Shown here one piece after another: positions 10,175-18,410 of a stretch of 64,000 nucleotides of DNA. Numbering within the stretch: the first letter of the stretch is position 1; the number at the start of each line of letters is the position of its first letter. The stretch covers positions 434,001 through 498,000 of the forward strand of contig NZ_FQYN01000002.1 in the NCBI RefSeq assembly GCF_900141805.1, read 5' to 3'. Origin of the DNA: Hymenobacter daecheongensis DSM 21074 (GTDB lineage Bacteria > Bacteroidota > Bacteroidia > Cytophagales > Hymenobacteraceae). The translations under genes were made by a program, and so were the position numbers. The notes beneath the pieces are model-generated. The model was given only the letters and a program-made list of their open reading frames with translations. It was not told the DNA's origin and made no database searches.

Positions 10175-10311
10175 AAGCTTTAGGCTTCAAGCTGCAAGCC
10201 GCAAGCAGGACGACCTGCTTGCGGCTTGTTGCTTTATAGGCCTACCCTTTTTAAGCTGCAAGCTGTAAGCCGCAAGCTCTACGCTTGAAGCTCATGGCTT
10301 GCAGCTTAAAA
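10175..10311. repeat. Heptad-repeat element with two hairpins
   Basis: Two successive hairpins made from 7-base units related to AAGCTGC/AAGCCGC. The first (about 10180-10235) reads into gcaagccgcaagcagg and back through cctgcttgcggcttg; the second (about 10254-10311) is flanked by ttaagctgcaagct and gcttgcagcttaa. It begins just after the parvulin stop codon. The rest of the 328-base gap to 10500 (10312-10499) holds no recognisable gene. Confidence 0.75.
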
Positions 10312-10499
10312 TCAGCCTTCATGCAACGCTCGGGCGGCGGCGCGGCTCTATGGGGCAGGCCGGCGCGCCGGGGCAATGCGCCGCGGTTTTTGCCGGAGAA
10401 AGGATTTATGTTGAAATTTACGGGCGGCTTTCTGCGTTTCAGTAGCCGACCAGCCTAGGCAGCCTCCTGCTGGCTTCGGGCATTACCCTTTTCGATTCC

Positions 10500-11888
10500 A
10501 TGATTCAATTCGTTCGTTTGTCTGCCCGCGTGGCGCTGCTGGTAGTGGTGCTGCTGGCCGGCACCGTAAGTTCCGGCGTGGCCCAGCTGGGCATTGGCCG
10601 CCCGGTGGGCCGCACAATGGTAGATGCCATCATTGTGAAAGTAGACAACCAGATTGTGCTCAGCTCCGACCTGGAAGCCATTTATGCCCAGCAGCTGGCC
10701 CAGGCCGAAGGCAAGCCGCTGCCGCCCGATCTGCGCTGCCGCATTCTGCAGAGCATCGTGCTGAACAAGCTGATGCTGGCCAAGGCCGAAACCGACTCGG
10801 TAGTAGTGGAAGATGGCCAGGTGAAAAACGAGCTGGACCGCCGCATGGCCTATTTCGTGCAGCAGATCGGCTCGGAGAAAAAGCTGGAGGAGTATTATAA
10901 CAAGTCCATCAAGCAGCTCAAAGACGACCTGCGGCCCCAGATCAAGGAGCAGCTGGTGCAGCAGAAAATGCAGGAAACCATTGCCGGCAAAGTCACTGTG
11001 ACGCCGCGCGAGGTGCGGCAGTACTTCAACCGCATCCCCAAAGACAGCCTGCCCTACTACTCGACGGAGGTGGAAGTGGGCCAGATTGTGAAGCTGGCGC
11101 AGGTGAACCCCAAGGCCAAGCAGGAAACCATTACCAAGCTCAACGACATCCGGGCCCGCATTCTGGCCGGCGAGGATTTCGCTACGCTGGCCAAGAAATA
11201 TTCCGAGGACCCCGGCTCGGCGGTGGAAGGCGGCTACCTGGGCTTTTTTAAGCGCAAGGAACTGGTGCCGCAGTACGAGGCTGCCGCCCTGCGTCTGGAG
11301 CCCGGCCAGATGTCGCCGGTGGTGGAGTCGCAGTTCGGCTTTCACCTCATTCAGCTTATCGAGCGCAAGGGCGACTCCTACAGCACCCGCCACATTCTGT
11401 TGAAGGCCGCCACCGGCAACACCGACGTGAGCGAAGCCGCCACGCAGCTCAGCAAGCTGCGCACCCGCATTCTGGCCGACAGCATCACCTTCGCCAAGGC
11501 CGCCAAAGACCAGTCGGACGACAAGCTGACCAGCGGCACCGGCGGCCTGATTGCCAACCGCCAGGACAACAGCACGTATCTGCCCCTGGATAAGCTGGAC
11601 CCGGCCATCTTCTTCACCATCGACACCATGAAAGTGGGCCGCATCACCCCGCCCCTGCCCTACCGCACCGACGACGGCAAGGACGCGATGCGCATCATCT
11701 GGCTGAAATCGAACACGCCGCCCCACCAGGCCAACCTGAAGGACGACTACCAGAAAATAGCCCAGGCCGCCCTCAACGAAAAGAAAAACAAGGCCCTGGA
11801 CGAGTGGTTTCTGCAGAACCGGGGCAGCGTCTATATCGAAGTCGACCCGCGCTATACCGATTGCAAGCTGCTGAACGCGGTAAATTAA
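10500..11888 (+). CDS. SurA-like peptidylprolyl isomerase
   Basis: A 462-residue periplasmic chaperone/isomerase. A signal peptide (VALLVVVLLAGTVSSGVAQ) is followed by a SurA N-terminal domain (VDAIIVKVDNQIVLSSDLE, then LRCRILQSIVLNKLMLAKAE), then two parvulin domains (about residues 190-292 and 294-390; LAKKYSEDPGSA, GYLGFFKRKELVP and FGFHLIQLIERKG mark the first). SurA escorts unfolded outer-membrane proteins to the BAM machinery. The gene follows another parvulin gene in the same direction, separated by a heptad-repeat element. Length is close to the E. coli SurA length. ATG at 10500. Confidence 0.93.
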   Translation: MIQFVRLSARVALLVVVLLAGTVSSGVAQLGIGRPVGRTMVDAIIVKVDNQIVLSSDLEAIYAQQLAQAEGKPLPPDLRCRILQSIVLNKLMLAKAETDSVVVEDGQVKNELDRRMAYFVQQIGSEKKLEEYYNKSIKQLKDDLRPQIKEQLVQQKMQETIAGKVTVTPREVRQYFNRIPKDSLPYYSTEVEVGQIVKLAQVNPKAKQETITKLNDIRARILAGEDFATLAKKYSEDPGSAVEGGYLGFFKRKELVPQYEAAALRLEPGQMSPVVESQFGFHLIQLIERKGDSYSTRHILLKAATGNTDVSEAATQLSKLRTRILADSITFAKAAKDQSDDKLTSGTGGLIANRQDNSTYLPLDKLDPAIFFTIDTMKVGRITPPLPYRTDDGKDAMRIIWLKSNTPPHQANLKDDYQKIAQAALNEKKNKALDEWFLQNRGSVYIEVDPRYTDCKLLNAVN

Positions 11889-11889
11889 T

Positions 11890-12014
11890 TTTTGAGGAGC
11901 TAGGAGTTGGGAGCTAGGAGGCAAGAGGTTGAAATGTCGTTGACTGCCTCCTAGCTCCCAACTCCTAGCTTCTAGCTCCTCCCTCCTAGCTTCTATCTCC
12001 TAGCTCCTCCCCGA
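11890..12014. repeat. Heptad-repeat hairpin element (CTCCTAG type)
   Basis: Left side (about 11893-11930) is made of GAGCTAG/GAGTTGG units; the right side (about 11945-12013) has nine consecutive 7-base units such as ctcctag, ctcccaa, cttctag and ctcctcc. The inner parts are complementary and form a long hairpin. It fills the whole gap between the SurA-like stop and the MoxR start. Confidence 0.85.
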
Positions 12015-12980
12015 ATGCGCACATTTTCTTCCGATAAAGAAGCCGCCGACGCGCTGGCGGCCTCCTACCAGACTCTGCGCAAGGAAATTGGCAAAATTAT
12101 TATCGGGCAGGATGAGGTGGTGCGCCTGGTGCTCACGGCCGTGTTTTCGCAGGGCCACTGCCTGCTGGTGGGTGTGCCGGGGCTGGCCAAAACCCTGCTC
12201 ATTCAGACCATTGCCGACTCGCTGGACCTGTCGTTCAACCGCATCCAGTTCACCCCGGACCTGATGCCCTCCGACATTGTGGGCTCGGAAACGCTGACCC
12301 AGCAGCGCGACTTTCAGTTCGTGAAGGGCCCCGTGTTTGCCAACATCGTGCTGGCCGACGAAATAAACCGCACGCCGCCCAAAACGCAGGCGGCCCTGCT
12401 GGAAAGTATGCAGGAATACTCCGTGACGGTAGCGGGGCAGCGGTATCCGCTGGAGCGGCCGTTTTTCGTGCTGGCCACCCAGAACCCCATTGAGCAGGAA
12501 GGCACCTACCCGCTGCCCGAGGCCCAGCTGGACCGCTTCATGTTCAACATCGAGCTGGGTTACCCGAGCTACGAAGCCGAGCTGCAGATCGTAAAAAACA
12601 CGACTTCCGACCACCGGCCCACCGTCAGCAAAGTCCTGCATTCCGACGACATTCTGGCCTACCAGCACCTGGTGCGCCGCGTGCCCGTGGCCGACAACGT
12701 AGTGGAATACGCCGTGGGCCTGGTACACAAAACCCGCCCCAACACCGACCGCGCCGCCGGCCGCGCCACCCAGCTACTGGAATGGGGCGCCGGTCCGCGG
12801 GCCTCGCAGCATCTCATTGTGGGAGCCAAATGCAACGCCCTGCTCAACGGCAAATACTCGCCCGACATTGAGGATGTGAAGGCCGTGGCCGTACCCATTC
12901 TGCGCCACCGGCTGGTGCGCAACTTCAAAGCCGAAGCCGAAGGCATCAGCGTGGAGCAAATCATCAAAGAACTTCTGTAG
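12015..12980 (+). CDS. MoxR-family AAA+ ATPase
   Basis: A 321-residue MoxR-type ATPase. Walker A is GVPGLAKT (residues 53-60), Walker B VLADEINR (112-119), and sensor region LATQNPIEQEGTYPLPEAQLDRF follows; the C-terminal lid is present. MoxR proteins usually work with vWA-domain partners (DUF58, BatA/BatB) in folding or insertion of metal cofactors and envelope proteins. No such partner is encoded next to it here: the next gene is a small protein of unknown function. The gene lies downstream of two periplasmic folding factors, which is suggestive only. ATG at 12015, immediately after the repeat element. Confidence 0.92.
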   Translation: MRTFSSDKEAADALAASYQTLRKEIGKIIIGQDEVVRLVLTAVFSQGHCLLVGVPGLAKTLLIQTIADSLDLSFNRIQFTPDLMPSDIVGSETLTQQRDFQFVKGPVFANIVLADEINRTPPKTQAALLESMQEYSVTVAGQRYPLERPFFVLATQNPIEQEGTYPLPEAQLDRFMFNIELGYPSYEAELQIVKNTTSDHRPTVSKVLHSDDILAYQHLVRRVPVADNVVEYAVGLVHKTRPNTDRAAGRATQLLEWGAGPRASQHLIVGAKCNALLNGKYSPDIEDVKAVAVPILRHRLVRNFKAEAEGISVEQIIKELL

Positions 12981-12982
12981 TA

Positions 12983-13080
12983 GTGTTGAATTTTTAATGG
13001 TAAACGGTGAGTGCTTATCAGCCCCGCAACCGTTCAAAGGTTCATTCACCCCTCAAAACTCAACCCTCAACATTCTCTAA
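12983..13080. repeat. Degenerate heptad-repeat element
   Basis: The right side reads ctcaaaa, ctcaacc, ctcaaca in 7-base steps (about 13049-13070); the left side, read on the minus strand, shows ctcaccg, tttacca, ttaaaaa, ttcaaca. Complementarity is partial. It fills the gap after the MoxR gene and forms the extra N-terminal codons if the next gene were started at GTG 13007. Confidence 0.5.
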
Positions 13081-13081
13081 G

Positions 13082-13525
13082 GTGGAAGTCCCGTCGTATT
13101 ATCAGCAGTTTGAGCGCAACATCGAAATGATTCTCGATGCCCTGCGCGCCGGTCTGGACCTGCGGACCACGGCCCTCGAAACCTCGTTGCCGCTGGAAGT
13201 ATATGTGCTGTGTGAAGTGCTGAATCAGGGCGGCGCCCGTTTTCAGCTCACCACCGAAGGTCTGGCGCGGCTGGCCGAGTTTGAGCAGCAGTACCGGGAG
13301 CACGCGGCGGAAATCGAGGCCATCATGCGCCGGATTCTGGAAGACAAGCGGGCCACCATGCGCACTCCGGAGGGCCGCGTGCTGACCAAGGAAATGCTGA
13401 TCCGCCGGCTGGAATTCTTCAACGAAACCGCCCGGCAGGTAAACGTGATGCGTACCCAACAAGCGCTGGGCAGCCCCATGCAATACCAGCACCCGCACAT
13501 CAAGGGCTTGGTAGTAAATAAGTAG
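13082..13525 (+). CDS. Conserved small helical protein of unknown function
   Basis: A 147-residue protein that is predicted helical and charged, without signal peptide or membrane segment, containing LPLEVYVLCEVLNQGGARF and EFEQQYREHAAEIEAIMRRIL. I do not recognise a family. No ATG lies near the 5' end: GTG at 13082 is preferred because the alternative GTG (13007) would translate through a heptad-repeat element. It follows the MoxR gene in the same direction and may be co-transcribed with it. Confidence 0.6.
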   Translation: MEVPSYYQQFERNIEMILDALRAGLDLRTTALETSLPLEVYVLCEVLNQGGARFQLTTEGLARLAEFEQQYREHAAEIEAIMRRILEDKRATMRTPEGRVLTKEMLIRRLEFFNETARQVNVMRTQQALGSPMQYQHPHIKGLVVNK

Positions 13526-13658
13526 GCGTATTCTGCTTGGAGACGGGAACTGGGAGGCTACGGTGTAGTCTGCGGACGCAACGAGAGTGACCTTGAGCAG
13601 CGACCGGAGCCCTGCTTTGCACTCGCACCGCTCGGCTTATTATTGAATCAAATTATAA

Positions 13659-13666
13659 TATATTTG
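13659..13666 (+). promoter_or_regulatory. -7 box upstream of the TPR histidine kinase
   Basis: TATATTTG matches the Bacteroidota -7 consensus TAnnTTTG exactly and sits in the only AT-rich stretch of the 200-base gap after 13525. No good TTTG at the usual 19-20 base spacing. It predicts a leader of roughly 55 bases before the ATG at 13728. Confidence 0.55.
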
Positions 13667-13727
13667 GACTTTTTCCTATAATCACTGCTTTACTGCTGAT
13701 TTCTATCGGCAACGAGGCTGTGATTAT

Positions 13728-16277
13728 ATGATGAACCTCTCCCCTCTACCTGTGTCCAGCGGGTTACTTACTGCTAAGTATTGGAGCGGAGCAGTAAAGG
13801 CCGCTGTTTTCCGGCTCCCGCTGGTATCTGCCAGCAGCCGTTGGGGGTTCTGCAGCTTCGTGAACCACGTCTCCGACAGTGTATGCATCCGGAAGCGCTG
13901 CAAGACTGATTGTCAGCGATTTGCTCTAGCATATTCTGGTGGCCTCAGGCATATTTCAGCGTGGGGCCGCTTGGTGGGGAACTTTGTTTTTGCGCTGGTA
14001 ATACTGACCGCTGGGCCAGTGGCTGCGCAAAATATTTCTGCCCGTACCCGCTACTGGGAGGCCCGATCAGATTCCCTGCGCCGGGTGCTGGCTGGGCAGC
14101 GTGCCGACACAGCTCGTTTGCGCACGCTTATGCACCTGGCCGATGTCGAGCCGCTTTTGCGGACAAACAGCCTTCTGGTAGATGAAATCAGCGAATTGGC
14201 GGGGCTTAGTGCCCGGCTGCACCGCCCCGAGCGGCGGGCTTACCGTCTGCTGGCGGTCGGCAACCAGCTGCTCCAACGCAACGCCCTTATTCCCGCGCTC
14301 GATAGCCTGCAGGCCGCCATCGCCGCGTTCGACCTGCTTGGCCGCCCGATACCCTGGCTGCTGGGCGACCTGCGCCTGCTTTTCAACCGCTTGGGCTACC
14401 AGGAAGCCAAGGGCGTTTATTATCATACCAAGCTGGCTGAGTACCGCCGCCGGGGCGCTCAGGAAAATATGGCTGCCTGCTGCCACGGCTTGGCTGGCTA
14501 CTACATGAACAAGGGCGACTATAACCGGGCCACCGGGTTTTACCTGCAAGCCTCCGCCCTTTACCGCACCGTCATGCGGTATCAGTCTTATAGCTTGTTG
14601 GCGGCAGCAGGAAGCGTCTATGCCGAATGGGGCAATCCGGAGCGAGGGCTGCACTACCTGCGGCAGGCTGTTGCCCTGCTGGGGCCCCGGATCAACGCTT
14701 TTCCCTATCTGCATCTGGCCCGGATCGAGTTGCGCCTGCATCACTATGCGGCGGCACTGCACGCCATTACCCGGTGCCTGGCGGCGAGGGAATGGGGAGG
14801 CATGGGGCCGGCTATGGGAAAAGCCCACGCGACCTTGCTGAAAAGTGCCATTCTGCTGGCGCAGGGTCACCCAAACCAGGCCCGGCCCCTGCTGCAAGTA
14901 GCTCAGCACCTCGCCGACTCGCTCCGCTTGGGTATTTACGACCAGGCGGGCAACTTTGAGCTGGACGCAACCTGGGCCCGGTACTACCGCCTACGCGGCA
15001 ACGATGCCCAGGCTGAAGCACATTGGCTGGCGGCCTACCAGCGGGCCCGACAAAGCAACATTAAACCCTTGCAGCTGAGCTACCTGCATGAGTTGACCCG
15101 CTTTTACCAGCAGCGCCGCCAGCCTGGGCGTACAGCGGCCTATGCAGTAGCGGCCCTAGGCCTGGCCGATACGCTCAGGGTGGCCGAGGGCCGACTGCAT
15201 GTGGCTCAGTATGAGATTGAGGAAGCTACCCGCGCCCAAACGGCCCGCATTGCCACCCTGCGTGAGCGGCAGCAGCAAGATGCGGCACGGGCCCACCGCC
15301 AGCAGACGGTGCTGGCAATTGTGCTGAGTGGATTGGTTCTGTTGCTGGGGTTAGCTGCGGCGCTCTACGCCGCTTTCCGGCGCTCTCAACGCCTTAAGCG
15401 CGTCGTTATCCGGCAGAAGCTGGACCTGCAAACTCAGCGCGACCAACTGGACCACTCCTTAACTGAGCTGCAACGGACCCAAGCCCAACTGATTCAGCGC
15501 GAGAAGATGGCCAGCCTAGGCGAGCTGACGGCTGGTGTTGCCCACGAGATTCAGAACCCGCTCAACTTCGTTAATAATTTCTCCGAGGTATCCACCGAGC
15601 TGCTTGATGAACTCGACCAGGCTCAGCACCGTCCGGACCGTGACCCTGACTTGGAAGAGGAGCTGCTAGACGACCTCAAACAGAATCTTCACAAAATCAA
15701 TCAGCATGGCCAGCGGGCGGCCGGTATTGTGCGCGGCATGCTGGAGCACAGCCGCCAGACCACCGGCGAGCGGACAGCAGTGGCTATCAACCAGCTCAGC
15801 AACGAGTATCTGCACCTGGCTTATCGGGGGTGGCAGGCAAAGAACAAAGCCTTTGCGGCCACGCTGCACACAGATTTTGCGCCCGACTTGCCCGCCGTCT
15901 GGGGAGTCGAAGCAGACTTGGGACGGGTCTTGGTCAATTTGCTGACCAATGCCTTCCACGCTGTTAGCCTGCGCCAGCAGCAGGGCAATGAGCCCACTTA
16001 CCAACCCCTGGTGCGCGTATGCACTCGTCAGCTAGAAGGGCAAGTGGAAATTCGGGTCAGCGACAACGGCGTGGGCATTCCGGCAGAGCTGCAAACCAAA
16101 ATATTCCAGCCTTTTTTCACTACGAAGTCGGTGGGAGAAAACATTGGATTAGGTCTGTCTCTTTCCTACACTATTATCACTCAAGGTCACGGCGGTACAC
16201 TTACCGTTGAGAGCGAAGCGGGCCAGGAAACTACTTTTATCGTTCGACTACCCGTTATTGGCTCAGCACCGCTATAG
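13728..16277 (+). CDS. TPR-containing sensor histidine kinase
   Basis: An up to 849-residue kinase. A hydrophobic export segment (VGNFVFALVILTAGPVAAQ) ends near residue 100, followed by a TPR-like helical sensor region (about 110-480), a membrane helix (about 528-550), a coiled coil, then the HisKA domain with ELTAGVAHEIQNPLNFVNNF (His606) and an HATPase domain with NLLTNAFHAV, DNGVGIP and IGLGLSLSYTII. The substrate response regulator is not adjacent. The long N-terminal stretch before the export segment is unusual; in-frame TTG 13971 and GTG 13974 directly before it are alternative starts, though the upstream promoter-like box favours 13728. Confidence 0.85.
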   Translation: MMNLSPLPVSSGLLTAKYWSGAVKAAVFRLPLVSASSRWGFCSFVNHVSDSVCIRKRCKTDCQRFALAYSGGLRHISAWGRLVGNFVFALVILTAGPVAAQNISARTRYWEARSDSLRRVLAGQRADTARLRTLMHLADVEPLLRTNSLLVDEISELAGLSARLHRPERRAYRLLAVGNQLLQRNALIPALDSLQAAIAAFDLLGRPIPWLLGDLRLLFNRLGYQEAKGVYYHTKLAEYRRRGAQENMAACCHGLAGYYMNKGDYNRATGFYLQASALYRTVMRYQSYSLLAAAGSVYAEWGNPERGLHYLRQAVALLGPRINAFPYLHLARIELRLHHYAAALHAITRCLAAREWGGMGPAMGKAHATLLKSAILLAQGHPNQARPLLQVAQHLADSLRLGIYDQAGNFELDATWARYYRLRGNDAQAEAHWLAAYQRARQSNIKPLQLSYLHELTRFYQQRRQPGRTAAYAVAALGLADTLRVAEGRLHVAQYEIEEATRAQTARIATLRERQQQDAARAHRQQTVLAIVLSGLVLLLGLAAALYAAFRRSQRLKRVVIRQKLDLQTQRDQLDHSLTELQRTQAQLIQREKMASLGELTAGVAHEIQNPLNFVNNFSEVSTELLDELDQAQHRPDRDPDLEEELLDDLKQNLHKINQHGQRAAGIVRGMLEHSRQTTGERTAVAINQLSNEYLHLAYRGWQAKNKAFAATLHTDFAPDLPAVWGVEADLGRVLVNLLTNAFHAVSLRQQQGNEPTYQPLVRVCTRQLEGQVEIRVSDNGVGIPAELQTKIFQPFFTTKSVGENIGLGLSLSYTIITQGHGGTLTVESEAGQETTFIVRLPVIGSAPL

Positions 16278-16464
16278 GCTGGGGCAACGCAAGCGCTTCA
16301 GAAAAGGGTTTAACGGGTAGCGTTGTGACACCAGCAATACGGAATTTCGGGCGCGGCTACCGTTCGGCGGCCTCCAGTGCTGGGGTGGCTCATGTGCCTT
16401 GCGACTACCCTCTGTCTATTGCTGGTGGGCCGTAGATTTACGTATTCAGCCCAAAGAGCCCCGA

Positions 16465-17031
16465 ATGACTGCTGCTCCGCTGTTTGCTCCGCCCCTGGTG
16501 CCCATTCACACGGCCCGTCTCGTGTTGCGGCCCTATGGGTTGGCCGATGAGCCGGCTTTCTTCGGGCTGATTGACGCGAACCGGCCGCGCCTGAGCCCTG
16601 CTTTCCCGGCCCGCGTGGCCGCCGTGCAGACCCCGGCCGATGCCCGGCGCGTGCTGGCCACGTTTCGGCAGGACTGGCAAACGGGCCGCCTCTACGTGCT
16701 CGGCATCTGGCACCGCGAAACCGCCGCCTATCTTGGCGACATCAGTCTGAAACCCACCTGGACAGCCGCCGTCACGGCCGAAATCGGGTATTATCTGGCC
16801 GCGGAAGCCGAGGGCCGCGGCTATGCCCGCGAGGCCTTGGTAGCAGCCGTGGACTTTGGCTTTGCCGCGCCGGTGCGGGCGGTGCGGCTCAGCATCCGCT
16901 GCCGCCCCGATAATCCGCGCAGCATGGCCGTGGCCGAGCACGTTGGCTTTCGGCGCCTGCCCGTCCGCTCCCGGTGGGCCGGGCGCGGCGCGGCCGATAT
17001 CATTCACTACGGCCTCGACCGGCCAGCCTGA
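16465..17031 (+). CDS. GNAT-family N-acetyltransferase (RimJ/RimL-like)
   Basis: A 188-residue acetyltransferase. Opening IHTARLVLRPYGLADEPAFF is the RimJ/RimL-type N terminus; AEIGYYLAAEAEGRGYAREA carries the acetyl-CoA-binding region, and IRCRPDNPRSMAVAEHVGF is the conserved motif B. Substrate (protein N-terminus or small molecule) cannot be told. ATG at 16465; an upstream in-frame ATG at 16399 would add 22 residues not seen in the family. It ends 20 bases before the stop of the convergent 17051 gene. The 187-base gap before it shows no other feature. Confidence 0.87.
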   Translation: MTAAPLFAPPLVPIHTARLVLRPYGLADEPAFFGLIDANRPRLSPAFPARVAAVQTPADARRVLATFRQDWQTGRLYVLGIWHRETAAYLGDISLKPTWTAAVTAEIGYYLAAEAEGRGYAREALVAAVDFGFAAPVRAVRLSIRCRPDNPRSMAVAEHVGFRRLPVRSRWAGRGAADIIHYGLDRPA

Positions 17032-17050
17032 TGCCGCATAGTGTGCCGGC

Positions 17051-18220
17051 TCACTCCACGCCGCGCCGGATGGTGGTGAGCAGGAAGCTCTGGTTGAAGT
17101 TGAAATAGAGCGCGAAGGAGAAATCGAACAGGCCGTTGTTCAGGTCGTAGAGCGGCTCGAAGCGGGTGGTCAGAATCAGGTTGCCGGGCAGGCGGTAGTC
17201 TTTCAGAAAGCGCGCAATGAGTAACTGGCGGTCTTTTTCCGTGTACTGCGGGTCGCTGACGGAGTTGGAGATGGAGCGGTAGAGCCGCCCGCCCAACGGC
17301 GAAATGTAGCCGTTGCCGCGCCAGTAAGCCACCTGCACGTTCGAGAGCCGCGTGTCCACGCCCGCGTTCAGATACAGCCCGGTACCGCGCCGAAAAGCCA
17401 GCACATCAGTAAAGGAGTAGTCGTCGAACAGCGTGGCGTAGGCATCGGCATGCACGGCGTGGAAAAACTGCGACGCTAGCGGCTTGCGCAGCCGCAGCCC
17501 GCTGGCCACGTTGAACAGCGTTTGCAGCGGCGCGGCCACCGTGTCGATCTGGCCGCCGCGGTGCGTGCCCGTAAATTGAAACGGCACCCGCAGCCACCAG
17601 CCGGCCGAGTCGCCCACCACAGTGGCCTCGGCCGCCAAGCCACCTGCCACTTCCTCTTGGAAGTTGCTGAAGCGGTACTGCTGCCGCTGCCAGTCGACCC
17701 AGGCATCCAGGCTCAGGCGTTTTTTCTGCAGCTTATACTGCACGCCTTCTTCCAGCCGGTTGGTCATTACCCGCTCAAAATCGAACATCGGCTCGATGTA
17801 GCCGTGGTGCAGGTGGCCCTCAATATTGCCGAACAGGATGCTGTGCGGGCCATTCTGGTACTTCAGCGTCAATAGCGGGCGCACTTGGCGCAGACGCGGC
17901 GTGCCGTAGTCCTTCCACAAAAACACGCCGGCTTCTACCCGTAAGTTGGCGCTGGGAAAGTACACCAGCCGGGGCAGCAGGTGGGCGCCGAAATACGTGC
18001 GGCCGTCTTCCAGCTTGTTGAAATACTCATTGTCCTTGTTGAACAGAAACGCCTGCACATCGAGGCGCAGCTGCCGCTCGTGAGCCGGCCCCACGGGCAG
18101 CGGGTGCAAAAAAGCCGAATTATCGAGTTGGGCAAAGGCCGGGGTCAGTCCACTGCCGAGGGCTAAAAGCGCCAGAATCAGGCAGTACCGCCGGCCGCGC
18201 ATTGACAAAAATTTTAGCAT
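17051..18220 (-). CDS. Exported beta-rich protein, probable outer-membrane barrel
   Basis: A 389-residue protein with a signal peptide (LILALLALGSGLTPAFAQ) and then repeated amphipathic beta strands rich in aromatic residues and ending in acidic/basic turns (for example DVQAFLFNKDNEY, LLPRLVYFPSANLRVEAGVF, LILTTRFEPLYDL, FDFSFALYFNFNQSF). This pattern suits an outer-membrane barrel. I recognise no family and assign no function. It is divergent from recA, with an AT-rich shared upstream region (about 18221-18280). Confidence 0.7.
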   Translation of the reverse strand: MLKFLSMRGRRYCLILALLALGSGLTPAFAQLDNSAFLHPLPVGPAHERQLRLDVQAFLFNKDNEYFNKLEDGRTYFGAHLLPRLVYFPSANLRVEAGVFLWKDYGTPRLRQVRPLLTLKYQNGPHSILFGNIEGHLHHGYIEPMFDFERVMTNRLEEGVQYKLQKKRLSLDAWVDWQRQQYRFSNFQEEVAGGLAAEATVVGDSAGWWLRVPFQFTGTHRGGQIDTVAAPLQTLFNVASGLRLRKPLASQFFHAVHADAYATLFDDYSFTDVLAFRRGTGLYLNAGVDTRLSNVQVAYWRGNGYISPLGGRLYRSISNSVSDPQYTEKDRQLLIARFLKDYRLPGNLILTTRFEPLYDLNNGLFDFSFALYFNFNQSFLLTTIRRGVE

Positions 18221-18344
18221 AATCCTAGACCCCGAAATTCAGCAAATTTTTTTAGCATTGCGGGCACAAAATATAGGCTGGCCGCGTTACCCATTGCCAA
18301 CCGGAAACAGCCCCGCCCGCCCCGCGTAAAAGGCCTCTCAACGG

Positions 18345-18375
18345 TTGGTAAGGCGACCAAAAAGGCCTACATTCA
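18345..18375 (+). promoter_or_regulatory. Possible recA promoter
   Basis: TTG (18345-18347) is followed after 20 bases by TACATTCA (18368-18375), a two-mismatch -7 box. It lies about 35 bases before the recA ATG. No LexA-type palindrome was noticed. Confidence 0.3.
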
Positions 18376-18410
18376 CCAAACCTAAGCATTTTATCCCCAA
18401 CCCTCTTCTA

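Noticed and set aside
11890..12014. Short open frames through the heptad repeats as genes
   Set aside because: Repeats with period 7 read through all three frames and give low-complexity translations; the regions are hairpin-forming repeats, not coding.
13007..13081. GTG at 13007 as the start of the small gene after moxR
   Set aside because: It would translate a heptad-repeat element; GTG 13082 right after the element begins the sequence that looks like protein.
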